From positions 1 through 64,000 of the forward strand of contig NZ_BBQT01000016.1 of NCBI RefSeq assembly GCF_001570625.1: a stretch of 64,000 nucleotides of DNA, given 5' to 3'. The DNA is from Syntrophomonas wolfei subsp. methylbutyratica (lineage in GTDB: Bacteria; Bacillota; Syntrophomonadia; Syntrophomonadales; Syntrophomonadaceae). The position numbers were made by a program, and so were the translations under genes. This document shows positions 16,178 to 25,650 of the stretch, piece by piece. Every line of letters starts with the position of its first letter. Position 1 is the stretch's first letter. Under the pieces are notes generated by a model. The model was not told the DNA's origin. It was given only the letters and a program-made list of their open reading frames with translations, and ran no database searches.

Positions 16178-16444
16178 ATGAGCGATCTGACCAGATACAG
16201 GCTGTGCGCAGGCCTCCCCGCCCCCGCGTCGGCAAAGCTCCTCTACTGCTATCTGCTAGATATGGCGGGAGGCCGCCACAACAGCGTGGTCATATCCATC
16301 AAAAATCTTTCCAAAAGCGTGGGGCTTTCCCGTTCGGCCACCAGCCGCAATCTGAATCGTTTGGGGCGGCTGGACATGATCGGCATTGTTCCCCGGTACT
16401 CCGAAGACGGCGGCAGGCTGTCCAACCAATATATATTAAAATAA
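16178..16444 (+). CDS. Small helix-turn-helix protein
   Basis: 88 residues from ATG 16178 with AAGGAGGG upstream; the earlier in-frame start at 16148 lacks a site. A winged-helix type HTH is visible: SIKNLSKSVGLSRSATSRNL is the recognition region, followed by a wing ending in SNQYILK. It probably binds DNA as a local regulator or replication accessory. Its stop lies 13 bp before the giant helicase gene. Confidence 0.7.
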   Translation: MSDLTRYRLCAGLPAPASAKLLYCYLLDMAGGRHNSVVISIKNLSKSVGLSRSATSRNLNRLGRLDMIGIVPRYSEDGGRLSNQYILK

Positions 16445-16457
16445 GGAGGGATGCGCA

Positions 16458-19400
16458 TTGGCGACCAAGCTGCAACTGATCACCGAGCTTTCCGAAAGGA
16501 CAGCCCGCAGCGTCACCAGAAGCCACGCCAACTGGACTTCCTTCCTGAAAACCTCGGCCTGGAGCTACAAATATCCCTTTCAAGACCAGCTTTTGATTTA
16601 CGCGCAACGGCCTGACGCGACGGCCTGCGCTCCCATTGAAGTGTGGAACGGGAAACTGGGACGATGGGTAAACAAGGGCGCGAAGGGCATTGCCCTCATC
16701 GATGACAGTGGAAGCCGGTTAAGGCTTCGCCATGTGTTCGACGTGAGCGACACCAACAGCCGCTACAACCGCCCTGTCCCACTGTGGGAAATGCGGGACG
16801 ACTATGCCGAAGCGGTGACGGAATCCCTGGAAAACACCTTCGGGGAATTAGACGAAAAAAACAGCCTGCCCTATGCCTTGCTCAGTGCCGCCGCAAACGC
16901 GGTGGACGACAATTTCACGGATTACCTGCCCGAGCTGCTTTCTTTCCGGGAAGGCAGCTTCTTGGCAGAATTGGACGATCTGAACGCCGAGCTGTTTTTC
17001 AAGGACGCGCTAAAAAGCTCCGTGGCTTACATGCTCTTGACCCGTTGCGGCTATGATGCCGACCAATATCTGCGTTTTGAGGATTTTCAGAGCATGCTTC
17101 ACTTCAACACCCTCGACACCGTTTCCCGCTTGGGCACAGCCACCAGCGACATATCCGAAATGCTCCTGCGGGAAATCGAGGCCACAGTCAAGGATTTGCA
17201 AAAAGCGGAACAAAAGCAAAGTCGCACATTTGCCAAAGATCGAGGCACGGCGCACAATAAAAGCGTAAAACAAAGTAATAAAAGGAGCGGTGAGCATGGA
17301 ACTGACCTACACGCAGCAGGGCGATTATCTGATACCCGACCTGGCCCTGCCGGAGGAACAAACGCACCTCGGCAAATATGGGATGTTGCGCAGAACATAC
17401 CTGAAAAACCACCGGAAAGGGATGTACGCCAGCCTGATGCTATCCGGGGGCCTGTACAGCCACCTGGCGGATATCGACCGGACGGCAAGGGAACGCGTCG
17501 AGCGGACCACGGCGCAGCTCCTGGCAAAGAACCCCCCGCCGGACAAGGCGAGCGACCCGCTGGGCTGGACAGGGCACATGAACAGCCTCAAGCACCAAGC
17601 GGAGGAAAGCGTACTGGCGGAACTGATTTACAGCTAACCCTACTTCCAACCGAGGAGCACCAAATAGAGACCATAGAACAGGCGGAGGACGAAAAATCCT
17701 CCGCTTTCTCTATTCCGCAGGAAGCCATTGACGCGGTTTTGCGGCAAGGAAGCGGCGTGCAGGACGGAAAGTACCGGATTTATCTGCACTTCCAGCAGAA
17801 TGCCTCCGCGAAAGAAAACGCCGATTTTCTAAAAAATGAATATGGTACTGGCGGGCGGACGCCTGTCCTGATCGGCACGAACATTGACGAATGGCACGAC
17901 GGCAAAGGCATTACTCTCACCAGCGGAAAGCTCACCGGACCCGACACAAAAATTATTCTGCCCTGGACAAAGGTACAAAAGCGAATCGGCGAGCTGATTG
18001 CTGCCGACCGTTATTTGAACAACAAAGAAAAGGAACATCTGCCCGCCTACCGGCAGAAGATGGAGGAACGCAGCCAGCAGCTTGCCGAGGAAGCCTACGC
18101 CCGCGAAATCCTGAACCGGGAGCCTCCCCCCGCCGCGCCGGAGCCGCCAGCAAGGGAAAATGCGCAGTATGCCTTCTCCCTTGGCGACACCGTTTATCTT
18201 GGCGCGGATGAATATGAGATTTTTTCCTTTGACGATAGCACCGTGCATCTCCGGGACATAAGCTTCCCGCTATTCGGCAAGGAGCTTGCGCGGAGCAAAT
18301 TTGAGCGGATGCTGCGGGAAACCCCCCTCAACGACCACCTTATAACAGCCAGGGAAGCACCGGAGCAACCAGCCGAAGAAAAAACGGAAAAACCGTTAGC
18401 CCGCGCGCTGTACCGGGAATATCTGCCCCAGGTTATCGACAGGGTGCGAAGAGATGAGATTTATCCCTACCTGCGGGACAGGGACACCGACCCGGACCCA
18501 GCCAAACAGGAATTAGACAGCGCCCTTGACCGCATTATCCTTTCCATGCGGGAGGAACACCCGGACTTTTACGAAGCCTACGCCACCCTGCCGCAGTTTC
18601 GGGAATGGCTCCATGAGGACGTGTTCGAGCGGACCTATCAGGACTACCTGACGGAACCCCGCGACCTTGTGACCATCCACGCCGACGACCCCGACGCGCC
18701 GGAGTGGGTGCGGCAAACCGGCGATACATTTACCTTCGACAATGAGGACGGCGGGGATGAAAAATCCGATGTGGAATTGGACCGGGAGCTGCCGGAGGCT
18801 CAAGCCGGGGAAACGGAAAAGCAACCAGCCGAAAAAGAAATGGCCGTGGGCCTGGAATTGTCCATCGACGGCCGCCGCTTTTCCATTGACACGATCGAAG
18901 AGGAGGCCGGAACGGTCAGCCTGCGGGACATCACCTTCCAAAATGGCGTAGGCTTCCCCATCTTCCGCCGGGAGAGGGTCGGTTTCGTGCGCGGCATTTT
19001 GGAGCAGCAGACGGGACCCGTCTGGCAGAAAGTACAGGGCGGCGAAGCAACCAAAGTCCGCCTTGACCTTGTGCCGGAAAAACCGAAGCAGCCCCGCGTC
19101 AATTTCCATATTACCGACGATGAATTGGGGCACGGTGGTCAAAAGACCAAATACGCTTGGAATGTCGCGGCCATCCGGCTTTTGAACCAACTGGAAGAAG
19201 AAAACCGCCTGGCCACCCCGGAAGAACAAGAAACCCTGTCGCGTTATGTGGGCTGGGGCGGCCTGCCGCAAGCCTTTGACGAAAACAATCCGTCATGGGC
19301 GAAGGAATACGGTGAACTGAAAGAATTGCTTGACGAGGACGAATATGTGTCCGCGCGGGCCTCCACCTTAAACGCCCACTACACATCGCCTGCCGTTATT

Positions 19401-22400
19401 AAAGCTATCTACACCTGTTTGGAAAACATGGGCTTTCAGACTGGCAACATCTTGGAGCCTGCCTGCGGCATCGGCAACTTCTTCGGCTTGGTGCCCGAGA
19501 GCATGAAAGATTCCAAGCTCTACGGCGTGGAACTGGACGGCATCACGGGCCGGATCGCCAGGCAGCTCTATCAAAACGCCAACATCGCCGTCCAGGGCTT
19601 TGAGGAAACCAATCTGCCCGACAGCTTTTTCGACCTGGCCGTCGGCAACGTGCCTTTCGGCAACTATGGCGTAGCAGACAAAAAATATGACAAGCATCAT
19701 TTCCTCATCCATGACTATTTCTTTGCCAAGACCTTAGATAAGGTGCGTCCGGGTGGCGTAGTGGCATTTATTACAAGCAGCGGTACGCTGGATAAGCAAA
19801 ATCCTGAAATCCGTAAGTACATCGCACAGCGGGCGGAGTTTTTAGGCGCTGTAAGGCTCCCGAACAACGCATTTTTGAAAAACGCCGGCACAGAGGTCGT
19901 CGCGGACATCATCTTCCTGCAAAAGCGCGACCGTGTGATAGATATTGAGCCTGATTGGGTGCATCTCGACAAAACTCCCGAAGGGTTCACCGTCAACAGC
20001 TATTTCGTCCAAAATCCCGATATGATTTTGGGACAACTCACTGAGGAAAATACACAATACGGACGGCAGGAATGTACCTGCCTCCCCCATGAGGATACCG
20101 ATCTTACCGAGCTTCTCCGCGAGACGCTGGAAAACATCCACGCGGAAATCACCGAGTACGAGCTGGAAGACATCGGCGAGGACGCCGATATTTCTTCCAT
20201 CCCGGCAGACCCCAGCGTCCGCAATTTCAGCTATTGCCTGGTGGACGGCGAAATCTACTTCCGGGAAAACAGCCGGATGAACCGGGTGGAAACCTCCGTC
20301 ACGGCCCAGGGCCGAATCAAGGGCATGATCGAGCTGCGGGACTGCGTTCGCGACCTGATCGAATACCAGACCGAGGATTACGGCGATGAGGCCATTTTGC
20401 AGCAGCAGCGCAAGCTGAACCGCCTGTACGACGCCTTTACCGCCAAATACGGCCTGATCAACAGCCGCGGCAACAGCATGGCCTTTGCCGATGACAGCGC
20501 CTACTGCCTGCTCTGCTCTTTGGAGGTGCTGGACGAAAACGGCGAGATGGAGCGCAAAGCGGACATGTTTACCAAGCGCACTATCCGGCAGCGTACCAGC
20601 GTGGCCCATGTGGACACCGCCGCCGAAGCCCTGGCCATCTCCATCGCGGAAAAAGCCTGCGTGGACTTAGGTCTCATGCAATCCTTGACTGGGTTATCCG
20701 AAGAACGGCTTGCCGACGACCTTCAAGGCGTGATCTTCCGCGACTTCGGGAAGGCGGAGCCGGAACACGCCCCCCGCGCCTTCTTCCAAGTGGAATCTTT
20801 CCCCTATGTCACGGCGGACGTCTACCTGTCCGGCAATGTGCGGGAAAAGCTCAAGCAGGTGCGGGAGCTGGCCAAAATCCTGCCCCCCGAACAGGCGGAA
20901 AAGATAGCGGTCAACATCAAGGCGCTGGAAGCGGTGCAGCCCCAAGACCTGTCCGCTTCTGAAATCGACGTGCGTTTAGGCGCGACCTGGCTGCCTCCCG
21001 ATGTGGTCAAGGACTTTATGTTTGAACTATTGGAAACGCCGTATATGTACCAGCGGTATATCGACGTGCTGTATTCCAATTATACCGCCAACTGGAACGT
21101 CAAGGGCAAAAACGACGACCGCAGCGACAACATCAAGGCCAACGTCACCTACGGCACACGGCGCATCAATGCCTACAAAATCATCGAAGAAACGTTAAAT
21201 CTCAAGGATGTGCGCATCTTTGACACGGTCTACGAGGATAACGTTGAAAAGCGGGTTTTGAACAAAAAGGAAACCGCCATCGCCCAGCAAAAGCAGGAAG
21301 CCATCAAGGAGGCTTTCCGGGATTGGATATGGAAAGACCCCCAGCGCCGGGAACGGCTGACGCGAATCTACAACGACCGCTTCAACGCCATCCGGCCCCG
21401 CGAATACGACGGCAGCCATATCCGCTTTACCGGCATGAACCCGGAAATCACCCTGCGCCAGCATCAGGTGGACGCGGTAGCCCATATCCTTTACGGCGGC
21501 AACACCCTGCTGGCCCATTGCGTCGGTGGGGGGAAAACCTACGAGATGGCGGCGGCAATGGAAGGCAAGCATTTGGGACTTTGCAACAAAAGCATGTTCG
21601 TCGTGCCCAACCACCTGACGGAGCAATGGGCCGGGGAATTCTTGCAGCTTTACCCCAGCGCCAACATCCTGGTGGCCACCAAAAAGGACTTTGAAACCAA
21701 GAATCGTAAGAAATTCTGCGCCCGCATCGCCACCGGCGACTACGACGCGGTGATCATCGGGCATTCGCAATTCGAGAAAATCCCAATTTCCGCAGAGCGC
21801 CAAAAGCGCCAAGTGCAGGAGCAAATATGGGAAATTACCGATGGCATCCAGGAAATCAAGGCGGCTAAAGGGGAACGCTACCCCATCAAGCAGCTTGAAA
21901 AGACCAAAAAGAACCTGGAATTAAAGCTGAAAAAGCTCAACGACACCAGCCGCAAAGATGATGTCGTCACCTTTGAGGAATTGGGCGTTGACCGGCTGTT
22001 CGTGGATGAAGCGGACTTTTACAAAAACCTGTTCCTCTACACCAAGATGAGGAACGTGGTGGGGCTGGCCCAGACCGAGGCCCAGAAATCCAGCGACCTG
22101 TTTGCCAAATGCCGCTATCTGGACGAACTGACGGAAGGCCGCGGCATCATCTTTGCCACGGGGACGCCTATTTCCAACTCCATGACCGAGATGTACACCA
22201 TGCAGCGGTATCTGCAATATGAAACCCTGCGGCGAAACGGCTTACAGCATTTCGACTGCTGGGCCTCCACCTTCGGGGAAACCGTGACCGCCATCGAGCT
22301 TGCGCCGGAGGGCACTGGCTACCGGGCCAAAACACGCTTCGCCCGGTTCTACAACCTGCCTGAACTCATGAGCATGTTCAAAGAGGTGGCAGACATCAAA

Positions 22401-23942
22401 ACGGCGGATATGCTGGACCTCCCTGTGCCCAAGGCCAACTACCACAATGTGGCGGTCAAGCCCAGCGAGTTTCAGCAGGACATGGTGGCCGAGCTTGGCG
22501 AGCGCGCCGAAAGAGTGCGCAACCGGATGGTGGAACCACACGAAGACAACATGCTGAAAATCACCAACGACGGCCGCAAGCTGGCCCTTGACCAACGCTT
22601 GGCCAATCCCATGCTGCCCGATCACGAAGAAAGCAAGGTGAACGCCTGCGTGGATAATATCTTTCGCTTCTGGCGGGATCACCGCGATAAAAAGCTGACG
22701 CAGCTTGTGTTCTGCGACCTGTCCACCCCCAAGAACGACGGGAATTTCAACGTCTACGACGATGTGCGCCAAAAGCTCACGGCCCACGGCGTCCCCGCCG
22801 ACGAGGTGGCTTTCATCCACGAGGCCAACACGGAAACCCGCAAAAAGGAGCTGTTTGCCAAGGTGCGCACGGGACAGGTACGCACCCTGTTGGGCTCCAC
22901 CTTCAAGATGGGCGCGGGCACCAATGTCCAGGACCGCCTGATTGCGCTGCACGATCTGGACTGCCCCTGGCGGCCAAGGGATTTGGAGCAGCGTTCCGGA
23001 CGTATCGTGCGACAAGGCAACAAAAACGACGAGGTGCATATCTTCCGGTATGTCACGGAAAACACCTTTGACGCTTATCTCTATCAGATATTGGAGAACA
23101 AGCAGCGGTTTATCTCACAGATCATGACTTCAAAATCACCGGTGCGCTCTGCCGAGGATATTGACGAAACGGCTTTAAGCTATGCGGAGGTTAAGGCGCT
23201 GGCGACAGGCAACCCCCACATCAAAGAGAAGATGGATTTAGACATTCAGGTTTCCAAGCTGAAGCTGTTAAAAGCCAATCATTTAAGCCAGCGCTACGCT
23301 TTGGAGGACAGATTGCTCAAACACTTCCCCCGGCAGATCAAATCAGCCGAGGAACGTATTGCGGGCTATGAAAAGGATATTGCCCTGTATCAACGGCACA
23401 GCGCATTGGAAACTGCCGGGGGGAATGCCGAGGAAAGCAAATTTGCAGGCATGACGGTCAAAGGCATCTCCTACACCGAAAAGGCCAAGGCGGGCGCGGC
23501 CATCCTGGAAGCCTGCAAAGCCATGACTTCGCCGGAGCCGCGGGAAATGGGCAGCTATATGGGATTTCCCATGATGTTTTCCTTTGACAGCTTCAACAAG
23601 CAGTACCAGATCACCCTGCGGGGCGCTCTCAGCCATACGGTTGCATTAGGTACGGACGTTCACGGCAACATTACAAGGTTGAATAACGTCCTTGCCGAAA
23701 TGCCGAAAAAACTGGAGTATTGCCGGGAACAACTAAAAACCCTCCGTCAGCAGATGGAAACGGCCAAGAAAGAAATTGACATCCCCTTTGAAAAGGAGCA
23801 GGAGCTGCAAAGCAAATCCGCGCGGCTGCATGAACTGAACATCCTGCTGAACATGGACAAGCGGGAAAATGAAATGGTGGACGGCGAACCGGACGAGGAC
23901 ATGGATTTTTCCGAAAAAAAGGCCGTGGGCTATGAAAGATGA
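16458..23942 (+). CDS. Giant ArdC-like/N6-methylase/SNF2-type helicase protein
   Basis: 2494 residues from a TTG with AAGGAGGG upstream. The N-terminus (SHANWTSFLKTSAWSYKYPF, YAQRPDAT, GAKGIAL) resembles the ArdC-type ssDNA-binding domain. A Pro/Gly/Arg-rich linker around residues 280-395 overlaps the nested tnpV gene. Near residue 1000 lies a methylase domain with EPACGIGNF (motif I) and VGNVPFG where N6-adenine methylases have NPPY. A helicase core follows: HCVGGGKT (about 1690), VDEADF (about 1850), GAGTNVQDR and QRSGRIVRQGN (about 2180). Such proteins are hallmarks of Firmicute ICEs and probably protect or process transferred DNA. The altered NPPY suggests the methylase may be inactive. 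Confidence 0.85.
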   Translation: MATKLQLITELSERTARSVTRSHANWTSFLKTSAWSYKYPFQDQLLIYAQRPDATACAPIEVWNGKLGRWVNKGAKGIALIDDSGSRLRLRHVFDVSDTNSRYNRPVPLWEMRDDYAEAVTESLENTFGELDEKNSLPYALLSAAANAVDDNFTDYLPELLSFREGSFLAELDDLNAELFFKDALKSSVAYMLLTRCGYDADQYLRFEDFQSMLHFNTLDTVSRLGTATSDISEMLLREIEATVKDLQKAEQKQSRTFAKDRGTAHNKSVKQSNKRSGEHGTDLHAAGRLSDTRPGPAGGTNAPRQIWDVAQNIPEKPPERDVRQPDAIRGPVQPPGGYRPDGKGTRRADHGAAPGKEPPAGQGERPAGLDRAHEQPQAPSGGKRTGGTDLQLTLLPTEEHQIETIEQAEDEKSSAFSIPQEAIDAVLRQGSGVQDGKYRIYLHFQQNASAKENADFLKNEYGTGGRTPVLIGTNIDEWHDGKGITLTSGKLTGPDTKIILPWTKVQKRIGELIAADRYLNNKEKEHLPAYRQKMEERSQQLAEEAYAREILNREPPPAAPEPPARENAQYAFSLGDTVYLGADEYEIFSFDDSTVHLRDISFPLFGKELARSKFERMLRETPLNDHLITAREAPEQPAEEKTEKPLARALYREYLPQVIDRVRRDEIYPYLRDRDTDPDPAKQELDSALDRIILSMREEHPDFYEAYATLPQFREWLHEDVFERTYQDYLTEPRDLVTIHADDPDAPEWVRQTGDTFTFDNEDGGDEKSDVELDRELPEAQAGETEKQPAEKEMAVGLELSIDGRRFSIDTIEEEAGTVSLRDITFQNGVGFPIFRRERVGFVRGILEQQTGPVWQKVQGGEATKVRLDLVPEKPKQPRVNFHITDDELGHGGQKTKYAWNVAAIRLLNQLEEENRLATPEEQETLSRYVGWGGLPQAFDENNPSWAKEYGELKELLDEDEYVSARASTLNAHYTSPAVIKAIYTCLENMGFQTGNILEPACGIGNFFGLVPESMKDSKLYGVELDGITGRIARQLYQNANIAVQGFEETNLPDSFFDLAVGNVPFGNYGVADKKYDKHHFLIHDYFFAKTLDKVRPGGVVAFITSSGTLDKQNPEIRKYIAQRAEFLGAVRLPNNAFLKNAGTEVVADIIFLQKRDRVIDIEPDWVHLDKTPEGFTVNSYFVQNPDMILGQLTEENTQYGRQECTCLPHEDTDLTELLRETLENIHAEITEYELEDIGEDADISSIPADPSVRNFSYCLVDGEIYFRENSRMNRVETSVTAQGRIKGMIELRDCVRDLIEYQTEDYGDEAILQQQRKLNRLYDAFTAKYGLINSRGNSMAFADDSAYCLLCSLEVLDENGEMERKADMFTKRTIRQRTSVAHVDTAAEALAISIAEKACVDLGLMQSLTGLSEERLADDLQGVIFRDFGKAEPEHAPRAFFQVESFPYVTADVYLSGNVREKLKQVRELAKILPPEQAEKIAVNIKALEAVQPQDLSASEIDVRLGATWLPPDVVKDFMFELLETPYMYQRYIDVLYSNYTANWNVKGKNDDRSDNIKANVTYGTRRINAYKIIEETLNLKDVRIFDTVYEDNVEKRVLNKKETAIAQQKQEAIKEAFRDWIWKDPQRRERLTRIYNDRFNAIRPREYDGSHIRFTGMNPEITLRQHQVDAVAHILYGGNTLLAHCVGGGKTYEMAAAMEGKHLGLCNKSMFVVPNHLTEQWAGEFLQLYPSANILVATKKDFETKNRKKFCARIATGDYDAVIIGHSQFEKIPISAERQKRQVQEQIWEITDGIQEIKAAKGERYPIKQLEKTKKNLELKLKKLNDTSRKDDVVTFEELGVDRLFVDEADFYKNLFLYTKMRNVVGLAQTEAQKSSDLFAKCRYLDELTEGRGIIFATGTPISNSMTEMYTMQRYLQYETLRRNGLQHFDCWASTFGETVTAIELAPEGTGYRAKTRFARFYNLPELMSMFKEVADIKTADMLDLPVPKANYHNVAVKPSEFQQDMVAELGERAERVRNRMVEPHEDNMLKITNDGRKLALDQRLANPMLPDHEESKVNACVDNIFRFWRDHRDKKLTQLVFCDLSTPKNDGNFNVYDDVRQKLTAHGVPADEVAFIHEANTETRKKELFAKVRTGQVRTLLGSTFKMGAGTNVQDRLIALHDLDCPWRPRDLEQRSGRIVRQGNKNDEVHIFRYVTENTFDAYLYQILENKQRFISQIMTSKSPVRSAEDIDETALSYAEVKALATGNPHIKEKMDLDIQVSKLKLLKANHLSQRYALEDRLLKHFPRQIKSAEERIAGYEKDIALYQRHSALETAGGNAEESKFAGMTVKGISYTEKAKAGAAILEACKAMTSPEPREMGSYMGFPMMFSFDSFNKQYQITLRGALSHTVALGTDVHGNITRLNNVLAEMPKKLEYCREQLKTLRQQMETAKKEIDIPFEKEQELQSKSARLHELNILLNMDKRENEMVDGEPDEDMDFSEKKAVGYER
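17296..17637 (+). CDS. tnpV: TnpV-like protein nested inside the helicase gene
   Basis: 113 residues in the +1 frame relative to the helicase gene, entirely inside it. ATG 17296 is preceded by AAAGGAGCGG; a GTG at 17290 is possible. The protein matches the transposon-encoded TnpV family as I know it: MELTYTQQGDYLIPDL at the start, GKYGMLRRTYLKNHR, LADIDRTARER in the middle and LKHQAEESVLAELIYS at the end. Family members accompany Firmicute transposons and ICEs; the function is not established. Family-like sequence plus its own ribosome site argue for a real overlapping gene, with the helicase reading through it as a low-complexity linker. Confidence 0.75.
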   Translation: MELTYTQQGDYLIPDLALPEEQTHLGKYGMLRRTYLKNHRKGMYASLMLSGGLYSHLADIDRTARERVERTTAQLLAKNPPPDKASDPLGWTGHMNSLKHQAEESVLAELIYS

Positions 23943-23953
23943 GGTGAGAAAAC

Positions 23954-24901
23954 ATGCCCTATGTGACCCCGGAACAGATCGAGCGCGCCAAACAGATGGA
24001 TCTGCTTACTTATTTACAGCATTACGAACCGCAGGAGCTGGTTCACTTTTCCGGCAATGTATTTACCACACGCACCCATGACAGCCTGAAAATATCCAAC
24101 GGGAAATGGAACTGGTGGTCGCGCGGCATCGGCGGGCGCTCCGCCCTGGATTATCTCATAAAAGTCCGGGGCATGACGCTCCCCGAGGCGGTCATGCGGA
24201 TAGACGGACAGGCAGTGATTATACCGCCTGCCCCGTCAAAGGCGCGGGAAACCGCCGGGCCGAAAAGGTTGCTGTTACCGGAAAGAAACCAAAACAACGA
24301 CCGCGTGGTTGCCTATCTCAAAGGGCGCGGCATACACAGTACCTTGATTGATTACTGCCTGCAAACCGGATGGCTGTATGAAAGCCACTATCGCCGCAAC
24401 GCGGTCTTTGTTGGCTTCGACCCCCAGGGGGTTCCCCGCTACGGTGCGCTCCGGGGCACATCCGGCAGCCGGTTTATGGGAGACGTTGGCGGCAGCGACA
24501 AGCGCTTCTCCTTCTCCATTCCGGCAAGGGAAAAATCCACCAAGCTGCACCTGTTTGAAAGCGCCATTGACCTTTTGTCCTACGGCACCTTGGAGCTGCT
24601 TTCCGATAGGGATTGGCGGCGGGAAAACTGCCTCTCCCTGGCGGGTATTTACAAGCCGAAAAAGAACATCGGGGAAAGCACCCCGCCCGCCGCTCTGACG
24701 CAGTACCTCAAGGATTACCCGCAAATAACCGAAATTGCCCTGCATCTGGACAACGACGCACCGGGAAGGTTGGCGGCGAAGACCATCAAGGCCCTCCTTT
24801 CCTCCATCTATGCCATTTCCGATGAACCGCCCCTGCATGGGAAGGATTACAATGATTATTTGAAAATGATGTTGAGAGGACGGCACGGGTCGGAGCGATG
24901 A
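23954..24901 (+). CDS. DUF3991/toprim-domain primase-like protein
   Basis: 315 residues, starting 12 bp after the helicase stop with GATGAGGTGAG as ribosome site. The N-terminal part (YEPQELVHFSGNVFTTRTHDSLKISNG and WWSRGIGGRSALDYL) fits the DUF3991/CHC2-like region, and the C-terminal half is a toprim fold with HLFESAIDLLSY and ALHLDNDAPGR, the latter holding the acidic pair. Proteins of this type sit next to the giant helicase in many Firmicute ICEs and probably prime replication of the transferred strand. The C-terminus ends in GSER. It is the last gene of the replication module. Confidence 0.82.
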   Translation: MPYVTPEQIERAKQMDLLTYLQHYEPQELVHFSGNVFTTRTHDSLKISNGKWNWWSRGIGGRSALDYLIKVRGMTLPEAVMRIDGQAVIIPPAPSKARETAGPKRLLLPERNQNNDRVVAYLKGRGIHSTLIDYCLQTGWLYESHYRRNAVFVGFDPQGVPRYGALRGTSGSRFMGDVGGSDKRFSFSIPAREKSTKLHLFESAIDLLSYGTLELLSDRDWRRENCLSLAGIYKPKKNIGESTPPAALTQYLKDYPQITEIALHLDNDAPGRLAAKTIKALLSSIYAISDEPPLHGKDYNDYLKMMLRGRHGSER

Positions 24902-24989
24902 CGGTAAATGTTTTATCCATACCTCCCTATCGCTCCCAAATAGCAATATAGAAAAAAATAAAACTCGGCAGTACTTAACCTCTCCGATG

Positions 24990-25035
24990 TATACAACTAC
25001 ACTCTAGAACGATATAATATAGAGTGTAATTGTAT
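24990..25035 (+). promoter_or_regulatory. abiE promoter inside a 16-bp inverted repeat operator
   Basis: ATACAACTACACTCTA at 24991-25006 is repeated in inverted form at 25020-25035 with one mismatch. The 13-bp gap holds the -10 hexamer TATAAT (25013-25018). A weak -35 (TATACA, 24990-24995) lies 17 bp upstream within the left arm. AbiEi antitoxins are known to repress their own operons through inverted repeats, so each arm is a likely AbiEi site. The arrangement would block polymerase directly. Confidence 0.8.
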
Positions 25036-25056
25036 TAAAGGAGGGGGTGGTGCACA

Positions 25057-25650
25057 ATGAAGCATATTGACAAAATCCAAGAGGCTCTTGAACAGAACAA
25101 CGGAGTCATTACCGCTTCACAGGTCACCGCGGCCAATATACCCAGGCATTATCTAAAAAAAATGCTGGACATGAAACTCCTGGTTAGAATTGACCGGGGA
25201 ATTTATAGCAAGCCGGAAATATGGGAAGATGAAATGTATGTCTTGCAGTACAAATACAGCCGGGGCGTTTTTTCCCATGAAACGGCCCTGTACATTCATG
25301 GCCTGACGGACAGGACACCCCATAAATATGTCATGACGTTTCCCTATGGGTATCATGTCAAATCCCTCAAACAAGAAAATGTTACTATTAGAAAGTCCGT
25401 TCAAGATTTATATGAGCTCGGATTGACCACCGGTATTTCTCCCTGCGGGAATCCGATCCGCCTGTACGATGTGGAACGGACGCTTTGCGATATTGTGAAG
25501 GGAAACAATACCTGCGACATCCAGATCGTCAATCAGACGATGAAGCAATACGCTAAAATGCCGGGGAAAAATATCACCAAGCTATTCGACTATGCCGCGA
25601 AAGTGCGGGTAAAGCCCAAAATACTGAACTATATGGAGGTTTTGCTATGA
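25057..25650 (+). CDS. abiEi: AbiEi-type antitoxin, transcriptional regulator
   Basis: 197 residues with AAAGGAGGGGG before the ATG. The N-terminal winged helix (NGVITASQVTAANIPRHYLKKML) and the following GIYSKPEIWEDEMYVLQYKY region are typical of AbiEi family antitoxins. The C-terminal domain contains YDVERTLCDIVK. AbiEi neutralises the AbiEii toxin and represses the operon. The stop overlaps the toxin start by 4 bp, the standard arrangement. Its position at the end of the element suggests a role in element stabilisation or phage exclusion. Confidence 0.9.
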   Translation: MKHIDKIQEALEQNNGVITASQVTAANIPRHYLKKMLDMKLLVRIDRGIYSKPEIWEDEMYVLQYKYSRGVFSHETALYIHGLTDRTPHKYVMTFPYGYHVKSLKQENVTIRKSVQDLYELGLTTGISPCGNPIRLYDVERTLCDIVKGNNTCDIQIVNQTMKQYAKMPGKNITKLFDYAAKVRVKPKILNYMEVLL

